Below are positions 45,796 to 55,864 of a stretch of 64,000 nucleotides of DNA, in pieces (within the stretch, counting starts at the first letter, position 1; each line of letters starts with the position of its first letter). The DNA is from Lyophyllum atratum. Taxonomy: Eukaryota > Basidiomycota > Agaricomycetes > Agaricales > Lyophyllaceae. The DNA is taken from positions 806,001-870,000 of the forward strand of contig JACGCN010000009.1 of assembly GCA_014905825.1 (NCBI GenBank), given 5' to 3'. The translations under genes were made by a program, and so were the position numbers. The notes beneath the pieces were generated by a model. That model was not told the origin of the DNA, made no database searches, and was given only the letters and a program-made list of their open reading frames with translations.

Positions 45796-46425
45796 TATGA
45801 GCCTGTGGCTTAGTGTAGAGGAGTCGGAGAGTGAGAAGCAGAGGGATTAGGAAAGTGTTGATGAGGCAACGGCCGGATTGACGACTTGTGGGAGACACGG
45901 GTCTTTGTAGGAAGACAGGTCCTCAGACTTATGAGATTGCACCTCATTTGGGTTTTGAGAAGCCGCATCGTCCTCTACCCGGCTCCTGGAGACCAAACCA
46001 GGCGAAGACGACCTCCAGACAAGGATCACTGAGTCCGGATGTGCCGTGGAATGGGAATCCGACAAAACCGCGGTCAAACGATCGCCTGTAACGCAACAAA
46101 ATGGAGACAATGAGCGGTAGTCTATGTGGAGAGAAACGATTGCCGCTTGATGAGTGTTCAGGGAAGCCACAATAAGCCAGAGGTTCTGACGAGGGATCGA
46201 GCTGTGTGCAATCAGGACTTGAAGCCGAGGTAGCCGCGGTCAATGAATTGACAAGCATCATGAACTTCGAAGAGAGATACGAGTAATATTCTAAATCGGC
46301 ACCGTGCCAAACATGGAGACCGGACGGTGGATGTGGATAGTTGGATCGCCTAGCTGCTGTTGCCGACGTTGGTCATGGTGAGGAGGAAGAAAAAGCTGTG
46401 AGTGGGTGGGGATCAATAACAGATA

Positions 46426-46441
46426 GCTATCACTTACGTAA
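46426..46441 (+). promoter_or_regulatory. Shared promoter block 1, bZIP-type palindrome
   Basis: GCTATCACTTACGTAA, containing the perfect palindrome TTACGTAA. It differs by one base from 53067-53082. TTAYGTAA is a known bZIP-type (Yap/E4BP4-like) recognition sequence; binding here is inferred. Confidence 0.5.
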
Positions 46442-46513
46442 ACACCTTGCACACGATCCGCGACCCGAACGTACTTGGGTATCGCCTACAACCGCGTAAC
46501 TCCTCCTCAACCA

Positions 46514-46534
46514 GACGAGCCACTTCTTACGGTA
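46514..46534 (+). promoter_or_regulatory. Shared promoter block 2
   Basis: GACGAGCCACTTC followed by TTACGGTA: 21 bp that match 53185-53205 at 20 positions. It lies about 170 bp before the P450-2 ATG. No known factor is assigned. Confidence 0.55.
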
Positions 46535-46704
46535 TGGAAATGATAAGTCTAGCGCAGAAAGCGCGGAGGTCTGGTTATAACTATCCCCGGCGGACCCACC
46601 ACAAATAGTCCACGTTCTGACCAGTAGCCTCTGCTACTTCCCCCCTTACCGACTCAGTCTTCTCTCACCTCCCCTTCCCCAATCTTCATCTCCAAAGTAC
46701 CGAA

Positions 46705-49223
46705 ATGCTGGACGGCGCCCAACCTTTCCAGCTGGTCTCCGCTGGCGCTATCCTCTTGATCACTCTTGGCGCTGTCTATGCCCGCTCTACCTCGAGTCCA
46801 GGCCGTAAACTACCTCCAGGCCCCAGCGGCTTACCTATTCTAGGGAATGTTCTGCAAGTCCCGACTGAGGTAACACGAGTCGAGCTGCTTTGAGGGGGGT
46901 TAATGCTGATTGTGGAAAAATTCAGCATCTTGCTACGTACTTTCGCCGTCTGTACCAGGAATATGGTGGCCTCGTAACTTTGAAATTGTTGGGCACGGTG
47001 CGTTTCAATATCTTTGGCTGAAAAAAAAACGGAAGGGTTGATTTCAATCAATGTAGACCGTCATCGTAATCGGCGACGGAAACCTCGCGCGCGAACTGCT
47101 CGACAAGCGATCTGCCAAATACTCCGGCCGACCAGTCGAGCCTTACATGGTGCGCCTACCACCGTGCTATTCTCTTCTTACGATCTGACTCCGTTCTTGA
47201 TAGAACAAATACGTTGACCCCGATGCAAAGTCAGTTTCCGCCTCTTATTAATGCACGCACGTAGATGTTGACACTACACCCAACACAGATATTGGGGCTT
47301 TTCTGACCCTGGCGCAACATTCCGTCTTGGAAGAAAGCTCACGACCCAGGTCATGAGCAGTGTTCGTGCTGGCCGAACCCAGGCACTTCACCGTTATGAA
47401 GCCATGTTGACGACTCAACGCATCATGGAAAACCCTGAAAGGTGAATCTAAACGCCTAATATCCGGTTGACAACCTTACTCAGACCTCTGTTTAGCTGGT
47501 ATCACCACATTGATAGGTAACCTGTTTCTGGATCAGGCTTATACGTCATTCGCTGAATTCTGGTTACAGATTTTCAACGAGCATCATCATCTCCGCGATG
47601 TTCGGTGTTCAGTTTACATCCGGGAAAGAGCAAGCAATGAAAGATATTGTCAACGTCAGTTATCTTTGATCCCGAGGCAAGCGTGACATCTGACATTTTG
47701 TTACAGCTCAATGATGAGTTCGGTCTTTCTATCTCCAATGTGCGCTTCCTCCCGGAGAGTAAATAGCGATGCTGATCATTTCCTTATCAGGCCGCTTCCA
47801 TCATCAACATCTTCCCCTTCCTGGATCTGATCCCCGGTCCCATGCCGTGGCGCAAGCGTGCGGCCCAATTCAGGGCAAAAGAGGAGGAAGTGTATGGCAA
47901 CTTCGCGAGGGAGGCAATTGAGGGCAAGAACTCCGGTTTGGACACGTGCGTTTATCTTACTTTGCGATACACACGGTACAAATGACTTATGTATCTTATC
48001 AGGTGGGCACAATACTTCGGTGGCAAGGACAACAGCCACGGAGATCACCGCGAACTCCTCAACCTCTTCGCAATTGTACGGACACTTCATTCACACTGTT
48101 AACATAAATACTGATAATAAATTGCCAGGCCGCCGCTCACTCTGTCCGTCACTCTCTAACGTCTGATCTCAATATAGCCTTAAACTGACACCTTATTAAA
48201 GACCGCCACTGGACTTCAAGTCTTCGTGCTTGCATGCATGTGCCACCCAGAATGGATAAAGACAGCTCAAGCTCAGCTCGATGCCGTGGTCGGGCATGAC
48301 CGACTCCCGAACTTCTCCGACCGCGAACACATGCCTTACATTGATGCCGTCTGCCGTGGTGAGATTTCTTCTTGCCCTAGTCCTCGAAGTCCTAAATCAA
48401 CTCCATATCTCAGAGGTTCTCCGTTGGCGTCCAGCCGCGAGGTAGATCTTCAACATGTCCTGCCCCTTCGTTGTCCTAATCGAGTACATCGTAGATTCGC
48501 CATCCCCCACAAAACGACTGAGGACGATGTTGTGGAGTATAACGGCCAGGAGTACTATATCCCGAAAGGCAGTACCATAATTGGTGTACCATGGTCCGTC
48601 TGCCGATTATAATTGCGCCTTCCGATACTAAATCTTATTCATGTTCCATCTATAGGATCATTGAGCACGACCCCTCTGTTTACCCCGACCCCGATACCTT
48701 CAAGCCAGAGCGTTGGCTCACCGAAGATGGCCAATTGAAGGGCGATTACTCGACAACTGCCTTTGGCTGGGGACGCCGTAGTATGTTGCATTTATTTCCA
48801 CGCATGATGATCTATGTTTATTGATTTCACGTAGCTTGCCCCGGCTCCCCCTTCGCTGAACGCTCCCTCTGGGCAAACGTCGCCATGTGGCTCTGGACAT
48901 TCAACATCCGTCGCGCGCCCGGCTACAACTACGTCTCTGACGATTCTGCTTTCATTCCCGATGTACGTATCTCGAAATCACCTCATCGAACCGTGTTGCT
49001 GACGAGATTGTCTTTTTCGTAGTTCGGTAGGCCTCCGTGATTTCTTAACCAGCCGCGATAACAATCTCTGACCAAACCCCATTTTTCAGGTACGGCGCCG
49101 AAACAGTTCCCGGCTGTCTTTGAGGCCCGCAGCCCGAATCACGAGAAGGTCGCTAAGCGGGAGTGGCAGGATACCGATAAGGATCTTGCTTTGTTGCTGC
49201 CGATGTCTAATGCGTCGAAATAG
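46705..49223 (+). CDS. Cytochrome P450 monooxygenase 2
   Basis: Paralogue of P450-1. Anchor MLDGAQPFQLVSAGAILLIT, hinge RKLPPGPSGLPILGNVLQ, then HLATYFRRLYQEYGGLVTL, EVLRWRPAAR (ExxR), VVEYNGQEYYIPKGSTIIG, DTFKPERWLTEDGQLKGDYS, FGWGRR and ACPGSPFAERSLW (heme Cys). End LLLPMSNASK, TAG 49221-49223. About fourteen introns. The I-helix region is odd: stop codons in all frames force an intron 48144-48201, leaving a 15-nt exon (48129-48143, AAAHS) before TATGLQVFVLACM, so the usual acid-Thr pair becomes His-Ser and four residues are missing relative to P450-1. It may be an altered or inactive enzyme; otherwise the gene looks intact. Confidence 0.82.
48129..48143 (+). other. 15-nt micro-exon in the I-helix region of P450-2
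   Basis: Bounded by acceptor AATTGCCAG and donor GTCCGTC (the next intron has the branch-like CTCTAACG). It encodes AAAHS in the place where P450-1 has the 27-nt exon VTFQAAIET; both are phase 0. Confidence 0.6.
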
Positions 49224-50299
49224 ATGTGAAGTGGAGATGACACTTTTTTCATATCTTCAGTTCTTGCCGCGCTTGGCTACAGATTTCTAGATTGGATCCT
49301 GAACTTTTAGCTATCTCAAAAGAGAGGGCTCCTTATGTAAATACAGTATCTCTGATCTGTAGATTTTAATTTCTATCTTGTGAGCATGTCAAAGCAACTG
49401 CTTACAGCATCGTGCAAGTTCTGTGCCCCAAAGCCTCGAGCAACTCTCTGTTACTCGGGTACATATAGATAGGAGTTGTCCTAAATTAGTTTCGAGCCAG
49501 GTCGTGCAGGCTAAAGCGATGCAGAGAAAGAAAACGCCGTGGTGTAAACCTGAAGAGTGGGCCGGAGATACCACAGAAGGACTGAGAGAAGCACCGAAAA
49601 GAATGTTCACTGTCTGTGTGATGCTGGTGAACGACGTTCGGGCCTCTCAGGTCACAAGCGATACAGCCAAGACCTTGTTTGTTCCATCCGTTCGGGACTT
49701 GGGGTATATGCCCAGTCTTTACTTAGTGTTGTTATGAGACTCAGCAGCGATCAGCAAAGGCACTGATCATGAGGAATCTTTTTTTTTCGCACCCATATAC
49801 CTTATGACCTGCGGGGGTAGCCCATGTGGGTCCTATTCTACGCAACACGTTAAAGGTGGACCCTGTATCACCAGTTCCTGCACCTGCTGAGTATGCGAGT
49901 GAACACGTTGACGAGCCATCTCGACGCCCCCCAACGGCATCATGATGAGATGTGGCGCCGTGCCCGCTTCGATTTGCCAAGCACATGTAATTCACGGATC
50001 GCGATGGCTAGTCAGTAGGAGTGTCGCGTTCACTTACAGACCGAGGTTACACTGAGCGGGGTTTGTACAGTTGGAATGGACAATGAGAGGCCGCATCAGT
50101 GAGTCAGAGTAATCATGATTGGGCTTGTGGCGACGGTGGCGTCGTTGAATATGACAATGACAATACAAGATAGTATCAACCCGTTGAGTGATTTTGGTAA
50201 CAGCTTTCAAGAGCGACAGATTGAGAATCATTATCATCATTACAGAAATCACAAGTCCTGCATATATCTCGAGTCGATTGTGAGACTAAGCAAATAAGT
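49224..50299. other. Convergent intergenic region
   Basis: About 1.1 kb between the 3' ends of P450-2 and P450-3. ORFs of 60-104 codons on both strands show no domain. No repeat is seen. Confidence 0.4.
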
Positions 50300-52472
50300 T
50301 TACGACAACGCTTCCAAGAACAAAGGCACTTCACCACCCCTCACCGGGTTCTTGACATCCTGGTATGATGGTCAGGGTGACATCAGCACAGGCAAGCAGG
50401 TCAGACGCACCTTCAGAATAGAAACACCATGGAACTCTCGCTCGATACGAACACCAGGAACAGGGTGAATGCGGAAGCCTTGGACCATATCGCACACGAA
50501 CACCTGCAGCTCAAGCACAGCAATACGCCATCTGTGAGAAAGTGTGTCAGTTCAGACCGCTATGAGGAACAGGCGTCAAGGCTGACCCGGGGCAAGTGCG
50601 GTCTACGGACAATAGCATCTAGTGAGCAATCAATAACGGGCATGAAACAGATCGAGACGCACTGCCGGCCATGAAACCAAGCAAAGACCCATACACCGCG
50701 CCAGGGGTCTTCGCCATCGGCAGGGCGGCCTTCCCCGTCCGCAGCCACCGGTCGGGGTTGAACTTATCCGCGTCCTCGCCCCACACGTCTTTCCGTCGGT
50801 TAGAGGATGCGACGTCAATGACAACCCAGGTTCCCTTGCTGACTGCGATTTGGCTGAGCATTTTACCGTCGGTACCTTGTATGGGCGTTGTGAGAGGTAG
50901 GACGTCGTCCGCACGGTTCACACGCGACGTCTGTCCGAGAACGGGGTTGAGACGCATCGATTCCTGACATAACTCGTTGGCTGGATTCGAGGGTGAGGGA
51001 GAGAAAGCGTACTTTGATCACAGCATTGAGATAAGGCATGTTGTCGTAGTCGTCTTGCGTGAACGGCGCGTCCTCGTCGCCTAGGTCGGCTTTCTTCGCC
51101 ATGATCTCATCGCGAAGACGGTCTTGGATTTTGGGATAGGTAGCTAGGTCATTGAGTATCGTTGCTAAGGTAGTGGAAACGGTGTCGTGACCTAGAAAAT
51201 TGTCAAAACGGACTGGGCATGATATCAACGGTAGGCAAGTCTACCTGCGAAGAGAATTTGGCTGAGGGCAGAGCATCGATTAGCACAATAACCGTGTCGA
51301 GGGTGGAACTTATTATGCGTACCCAATTTGCCCTGCAATCTCCTTATCGCTGAGCTTGTATTTGCTGCTCTCCTCTTTACTCGCTTTCTCTATTTGAATA
51401 TCAATCAACAAGTGCAATTTCTCCCTTGAAGTCCAATACGAACCCAAAGCACTAAGTAGATCATTTCCGCCACCGAGGCTCCCGTTCTCTTCCCTGTCGC
51501 TGCGAACCCATACGCTGAATTGTGCCAGCCTTTTGAACGTACTGAAAGCCGAACGGAAGAGGTTGTAGTCCAACAACGCTAGCCCTACCAAGCTGGGATA
51601 GATACCAGACGCTGCCGTGTCACGAAGCCAATAACGAAGAGGATCGGTGACTCCAATGCAATCCTCACTATCCAGTACAGATGTGTTGGTAAATAGAGAG
51701 TTTTCAGTATGTTGACAACTCACAGCATGGCATCGAAAGTGTGTAGGAGATCATGGCCCTTCTCGGGATCTTCCACTGCATTGACCGTCGTACCGAAAGC
51801 AAACATCGTTAAAGAGTCCAAAGCGCAGCGCCGAGACCAGTCGAGCATGTCTAATTTCGTCTTGGGGCTGGTGCATACTCTTCGCAGAGCATTACGGGTC
51901 TGCGCAACACTATTAGCACGAATGCGCATGAGATTGCGAGTATACTCACGGTCGTTGAGGCTGCCTGAACAGGCGAGATCATCCCGCGAACCTCTGCAGG
52001 ATTCAGAGCCTGAGAGATGATGCGACGCTGCCGGACGTGATCAGCGCCTTCAACAGCGGCGATGCCTGGCCCAAACTTGTCTTTGAATGAAGCCAGATCG
52101 CGAGCAGTTCGATCCCATTGGCCACTTGCCGATCCGAAGATGCGGCGAAGTGCGGCAGGGTCAGAGACAAGGAGCACGTGGCGCTGAACACCCAGAACGC
52201 CGTGAAGCTTCGTGACGCCGCCATAGATATTCGTCCAGGCGAGTGCAGCTGCGTCACTAGATGCTGCTGCTAGTGTTTGCATGTTACCTGCAATGACATC
52301 CTTGGCTGTAAGTCACAGCCATACGGAGAAAATAACTTCAGCACTCACCAGATAGGAACGAATCGCTCTTGGGCCCTGGCACAAGGGCAACATCATCGCG
52401 ACTACGGTTGTTGTTCCAGCGAATGGCGAGAAAAACAGCTACAGGAATGACCAGAAGGACTTCAGGAATCAT
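50300..52472 (-). CDS. Cytochrome P450 monooxygenase 3
   Basis: A different P450 family from the paired genes. Anchor MIPEVLLVIPVAVFLAIRW, then TNIYGGVTKLHGVLGVQRH, HVRQRRIISQALNPAEVRGM (helix C), GQILFAGHDTVSTTLATIL (canonical AGHDT), ESMRLNPVLGQTSRV (ExxR), DVWGEDADKFNPDRWL, GSLLGFMAG plus NRTCPGWRIAVLELQVFV (heme Cys) and EFHGVSILKDVKNPVRGGEV. End LFLEALS, TAA 50300-50302. The heme-Cys segment NRTCPG is coded by a 16-nt exon (50587-50602). I prefer the ATG at 52470-52472 directly before the anchor over an in-frame ATG 29 codons upstream. It is divergent from the terpene synthase. Confidence 0.85.
50587..50602 (-). other. 16-nt micro-exon carrying the P450-3 heme cysteine
   Basis: ACCGCACTTGCCCCGG lies between acceptor GTCCGTAG and donor GTCAGCC. 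It joins FMAG-(A) to (A)TGG to give FMAGNRTCPGWRIAVLE. Without it the heme-binding Cys is lost and the frame breaks. Confidence 0.8.
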
Positions 52473-53066
52473 GTTGAGAATGGTGTTGGTGTGCGATTCA
52501 GTCTGTGAGCGATGCAGGTGTGTAGGAGTGGTTTCACAGTTTCGGGGGTCACCTATCAAGGATCTGGCGGTTTCAATCCCAGTAAAAAGTACTTGTGGGG
52601 GATACCCGAGCTAGGGTCAATCTGATAGATGGGTCATTGAGAGGTAAGGATCGACCGAATACTGAGACAGCCAGTGGAATTCCGAGGCAGCCGCGTGGTT
52701 AAAAGATCTCCCAGCATAAACACGAGTAGGTCTTGCGTTTTGGACCAGAGTACTCACCGCTTCGACAAGCGGCCTGGGTCCAATGAGGTCGAGCGAGGCT
52801 CACGGCAAGAGTTTCGGACGATTGGTATGTGCGTGTATAGAAAAGAAGTCCGGAGCCACCGGGATTGACGACAAAGGGAGCCGAGGAGCCCGCTCCAAGA
52901 GTCGCTTTGCATGAAGTGGACCATAGTAATATCCTCGGAGAATAGATGTGGATAGCGAGCCCTTGAGCAGTGGATAAGCCAGCCATCGACAAGGAATAAG
53001 CGCGCCTGTAACGCACATGGATGATGGCGGCAACTTTCTGGCGGCAACTTTTCTGCGGATAATATC

Positions 53067-53082
53067 GCTATCACTTATGTAA
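53067..53082 (+). promoter_or_regulatory. Shared promoter block 1, bZIP-type site (second copy)
   Basis: GCTATCACTTATGTAA, core TTATGTAA, one base different from 46426-46441. It lies 595 bp from the minus-gene ATG, against 631 bp in the other pair. Confidence 0.5.
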
Positions 53083-53184
53083 GGCAACGCCCAATTTAGT
53101 AAACAAGAACGATCATGGCCTCGCTACTCACTCAAACATGCTTACTTGCTACTCCCGCAAGGAAAGCTGTTTCTCGCTGACCCG

Positions 53185-53205
53185 GACGAGCCACTTCATA
53201 CGGTA
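53185..53205 (+). promoter_or_regulatory. Shared promoter block 2 (second copy)
   Basis: GACGAGCCACTTC followed by ATACGGTA, one mismatch to 46514-46534. It lies about 255 bp before the terpene synthase ATG. Confidence 0.55.
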
Positions 53206-53460
53206 ACAAGCTCTAGGCTCACGAAGCTTGGTATGATAAGAAATCTTGTTAGCGTGCCGACAGTGGGTTCCGGCACAACTTCGACTCGGAGACTATTAAA
53301 AGTCGAAGGAACAGGAAGTATGTTACTCATTCCTACAAAGACATAGTCTGTCGTGAGCGATACGGCTATCTGCATAAAGCTTTAAGACTTTTTTGCCTTT
53401 CTACTCTCTTCTTCACCACACCCACGAAACTTTATCTGAACCAGCATAACACGGAACGGA

Positions 53461-55101
53461 ATGGCCGCCAAGATAGATGAATTCAACCTCAACGGTGTCT
53501 TGGCCGACGACAGCCACTACAATGGTGTTCTTCCATCAAAGGCGACCGGGAAGGCTAGCAATATGGAACATGGAGAACAGATCCTCAACATCGCCGCTAA
53601 CTTTATTCGCGGCCTTGACTACTCTCCTCCAGACTTTCCGAGAGATCCAACCCTTCGTAAGGCGGTTCTCGACGAGCTGGACTCGTGGAATATTGGCGCC
53701 GCTTCCGATGGCTTTTTGAAGTGTGCCGACGTCGGGACGGCGGCAGCCGAAGTATGTCTTCTCTTCTGGGCCCTCCACTTCCTCTCCTGACAGGCGATGA
53801 TGTTTCTTTTCAACACAGCTCTTCTATCCGGCGCATGAGTTCGATCTTAAGATTGTAATTGCAATCTGCACAGCGTTTGTGATATTTTTACTCGTAAAGG
53901 AGGGAAAACTAAATTCTTGTCATTTGCTCAGTGGCATGAAGTGGATGGACAATGTTGCGGACGACATTCTCGAGCCACTCACCGCATTCCAGGGCCGCTT
54001 CCACGCTCGGAAGCCCCAGCTTCATCCAGTTCTCGACTGCTACGCTCACTTCATGTTGCGGCTCTATGATCACTACGAGCCCTACGTCGCAGACGCCATG
54101 GTCATGTCGTCTGTCACCTTCATTGCCGGCAGCTGTCTCGAAGTCCGTTCGCTCAGCAAAGGCATACCCCAGAGTACTGACGCTAAGCTCTGGCCTTACT
54201 ACGTGCGGAATCTCAGCGGTTCGTGCATTTTTGAGCAGGATGAGTTCCTGACATTGATCCTTTGACACAATATAGGTATCTCCGGCTTTTACGCATATGC
54301 CTGCTTCCCCAAGAAAGACCATCCTGATGTTGTGGACTATGTTCAAGCCATCCCGGAGATTCTTGTTTTCACCAACTTCCTTAATGACGTCCTGAGGCAA
54401 GTCGTTGCAATCTATATTTCGAATGATCTTATTAACCTTCCTCTTTTCCCAGCTTCTACAAGGAGGAGATGGACGGCGAGCAGCACAACTACTGTCAGAT
54501 GATGGGACGCGTTACTGGAGAGGCACCCATAAAGATTCTCCAGGATGTTTCAGACGAGACTGTCGCCGTTGCCAAGCGCGCTGCGCTGATTTTGAAGAAC
54601 GCCCCGGCTGCGCGAAGGGCATTCAAGGAGTACGAACAGGGCTACATGTGAGTTTGGCGTAGATCTCAGCTTGTCATGTTGCTGATCTAGGGCCGCAGTC
54701 GCTTCCATCTCGACGTCGCTCATTACCGCCTTCCTATCGACTTGAAACGGGAGATTGGTAACCCGATCATCGATCTCTCCGAGAACCAAGCGTTGCCCGA
54801 TAATATCTCCTGGTCCGAACTTTCCAAAACCATTTCTGGACCCGGCAGTGCATCTCCGTCCGAGTCCGCTGAGGTTCCCGATCACACACCCACGTCCACA
54901 CGCGAGCCAACCGCAGCTCTTGCTCGTCCACCTTCGCCTCAAGAGCAAGCTCTCATTTTTTCTGCGGCAATCATGGAGGCTATTCAACCTCATATTCAAA
55001 CGCACTTGCCTAAAATCATTGGCCTTACTTTCCCCGTTATCCTTTACTTGATAACCATGAGGGCCTTCCTGTTCCTGTTGACCATTCTCACTCATTTCTA
55101 A
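53461..55101 (+). CDS. TRI5-family (trichodiene synthase-like) sesquiterpene synthase with hydrophobic C-terminal tail
   Basis: A class I terpene cyclase acting on farnesyl diphosphate. MAAKIDEFNLNGVLADDSHY starts the protein. LFYPAHEFDLKIVIAICTAF leads into the Asp-rich region WMDNVADDILEPL. HFMLRLYDHYEPYVADAM and KLWPYYVRNLSGISGFYAYA follow. The NSE metal site is intact: FLNDVLSFYKEEMDGEQHNY. RFHLDVAHYRLPIDLKREIG ends the cyclase fold. The serine codon of the NSE site is split by a GC-AG intron (54397-54452). A Pro/Ser/Thr-rich linker (about 54815-54950) and a hydrophobic end, IIGLTFPVILYLITMRAF then LFLLTILTHF, extend about 100 aa past the usual C-terminus. The Asp-rich exon depends on an AAG acceptor at 53939-53941. 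The product is not predictable; P450s and ADH beside it suggest an oxygenated sesquiterpenoid. Confidence 0.85.
54397..54452 (+). other. Non-canonical GC-AG intron in the terpene synthase
   Basis: The donor is AG|GCAAGT and the acceptor CCCAG|C. Splicing gives NDVL-S-FYKEE without a gap; no GT donor nearby keeps the frame. GC-AG introns are a known minority class. Confidence 0.75.
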
Positions 55102-55864
55102 TTTGCATCTCAATTTCCAATCTGGATCCTTACAGATCCTCGGAGTAGACAGTGGCGGATTGGGAGATGCGAAGCCGGTGGAGTTTGCAGCAGTCATAAA
55201 GGCATTCCTTAAAGCATTTACAATTCATCTATACATCACATACATACAATGGCATTTCTCTATCAATTAGAGACATTATTTATACAAGATGTTCACCATT
55301 TATTTTATTTTCCGGTCTAGTGTCACCAACCGCTTGGAAGTTGATTTAGCGTGTGATATTTAGGAACGCCTACCACTTGAGCCTGCAAGATGTGCGTCCG
55401 GTGACCCAAGAGTTTGTGACAAGAGACAAGGCCGTCCTCACATGCGTCATTCTCCTCATCTCGCCGTTCCCTTTGCACTCGGTTTTGCGCCACTGCATCA
55501 AAATGCAAGTACATCGCCTGCACGCGGCGTTAGGAAACCAACGAGGTCCAACTCAGAATGCTGTGACTCGACTTCTGCTTAGAAAACGTCAACTGAAGTT
55601 AACTCTACGAACTGCGATGGGGGGCTAACTCAACGGCTGGAAATAAGTCAGACGACGGGCGAGAGGGAGAAGATGATACTAATGTCTCCCTACTCAAGTC
55701 GAATTTTACTCAAGTCGAATTTCAAGGTCATAACTGGGGGTATCAAGTGAACATCACTATCATTATTCAGAAAACCCACACTAACTATAGCCCGTGCACC
55801 TATAACCCATGTTGACATAGTACGTCAGAATCTTCCCTTCACCATTTACGATTGCACAGCGCAC
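55102..55864. other. Convergent intergenic region
   Basis: Lies between the terpene synthase and spherulin-like 3' ends. Contains an imperfect direct repeat near 55697-55722 (CTCAAGTCGAATTT twice). No gene is recognised. Confidence 0.45.

Larger units (their letters stand above)
45796..46704. promoter_or_regulatory. Divergent promoter P450-1 / P450-2
   Basis: 909 bp between the two divergent ATGs. It carries two blocks (46426-46441 and 46514-46534) that recur in the same order in the divergent promoter at 52473-53460, plus a weaker 13-nt match (46083-46095). Minus-strand ORFs here (45847-46261) look non-coding. Confidence 0.6.
52473..53460. promoter_or_regulatory. Divergent promoter P450-3 / terpene synthase
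   Basis: 988 bp between divergent ATGs. Contains the counterparts of both shared blocks (53067-53082, 53185-53205) and a weaker 13-nt CGCCTGTAACGCA match (53003-53015, also at 46083-46095). No coding function is assigned to the minus-strand ORFs here. Confidence 0.6.

Noticed and set aside
45847..46261. Minus-strand ORFs between P450-1 and P450-2
   Set aside because: No homology between them and the counterpart region at 52700-53087, no domains; they lie in the divergent promoter.
48144..48201. P450-2 as a pseudogene because all three frames contain stops
   Set aside because: A regular 58-nt intron with donor GTCCGT, branch-like CTAAC and acceptor TTAAAG removes them; the odd I helix remains and is reported as a finding.
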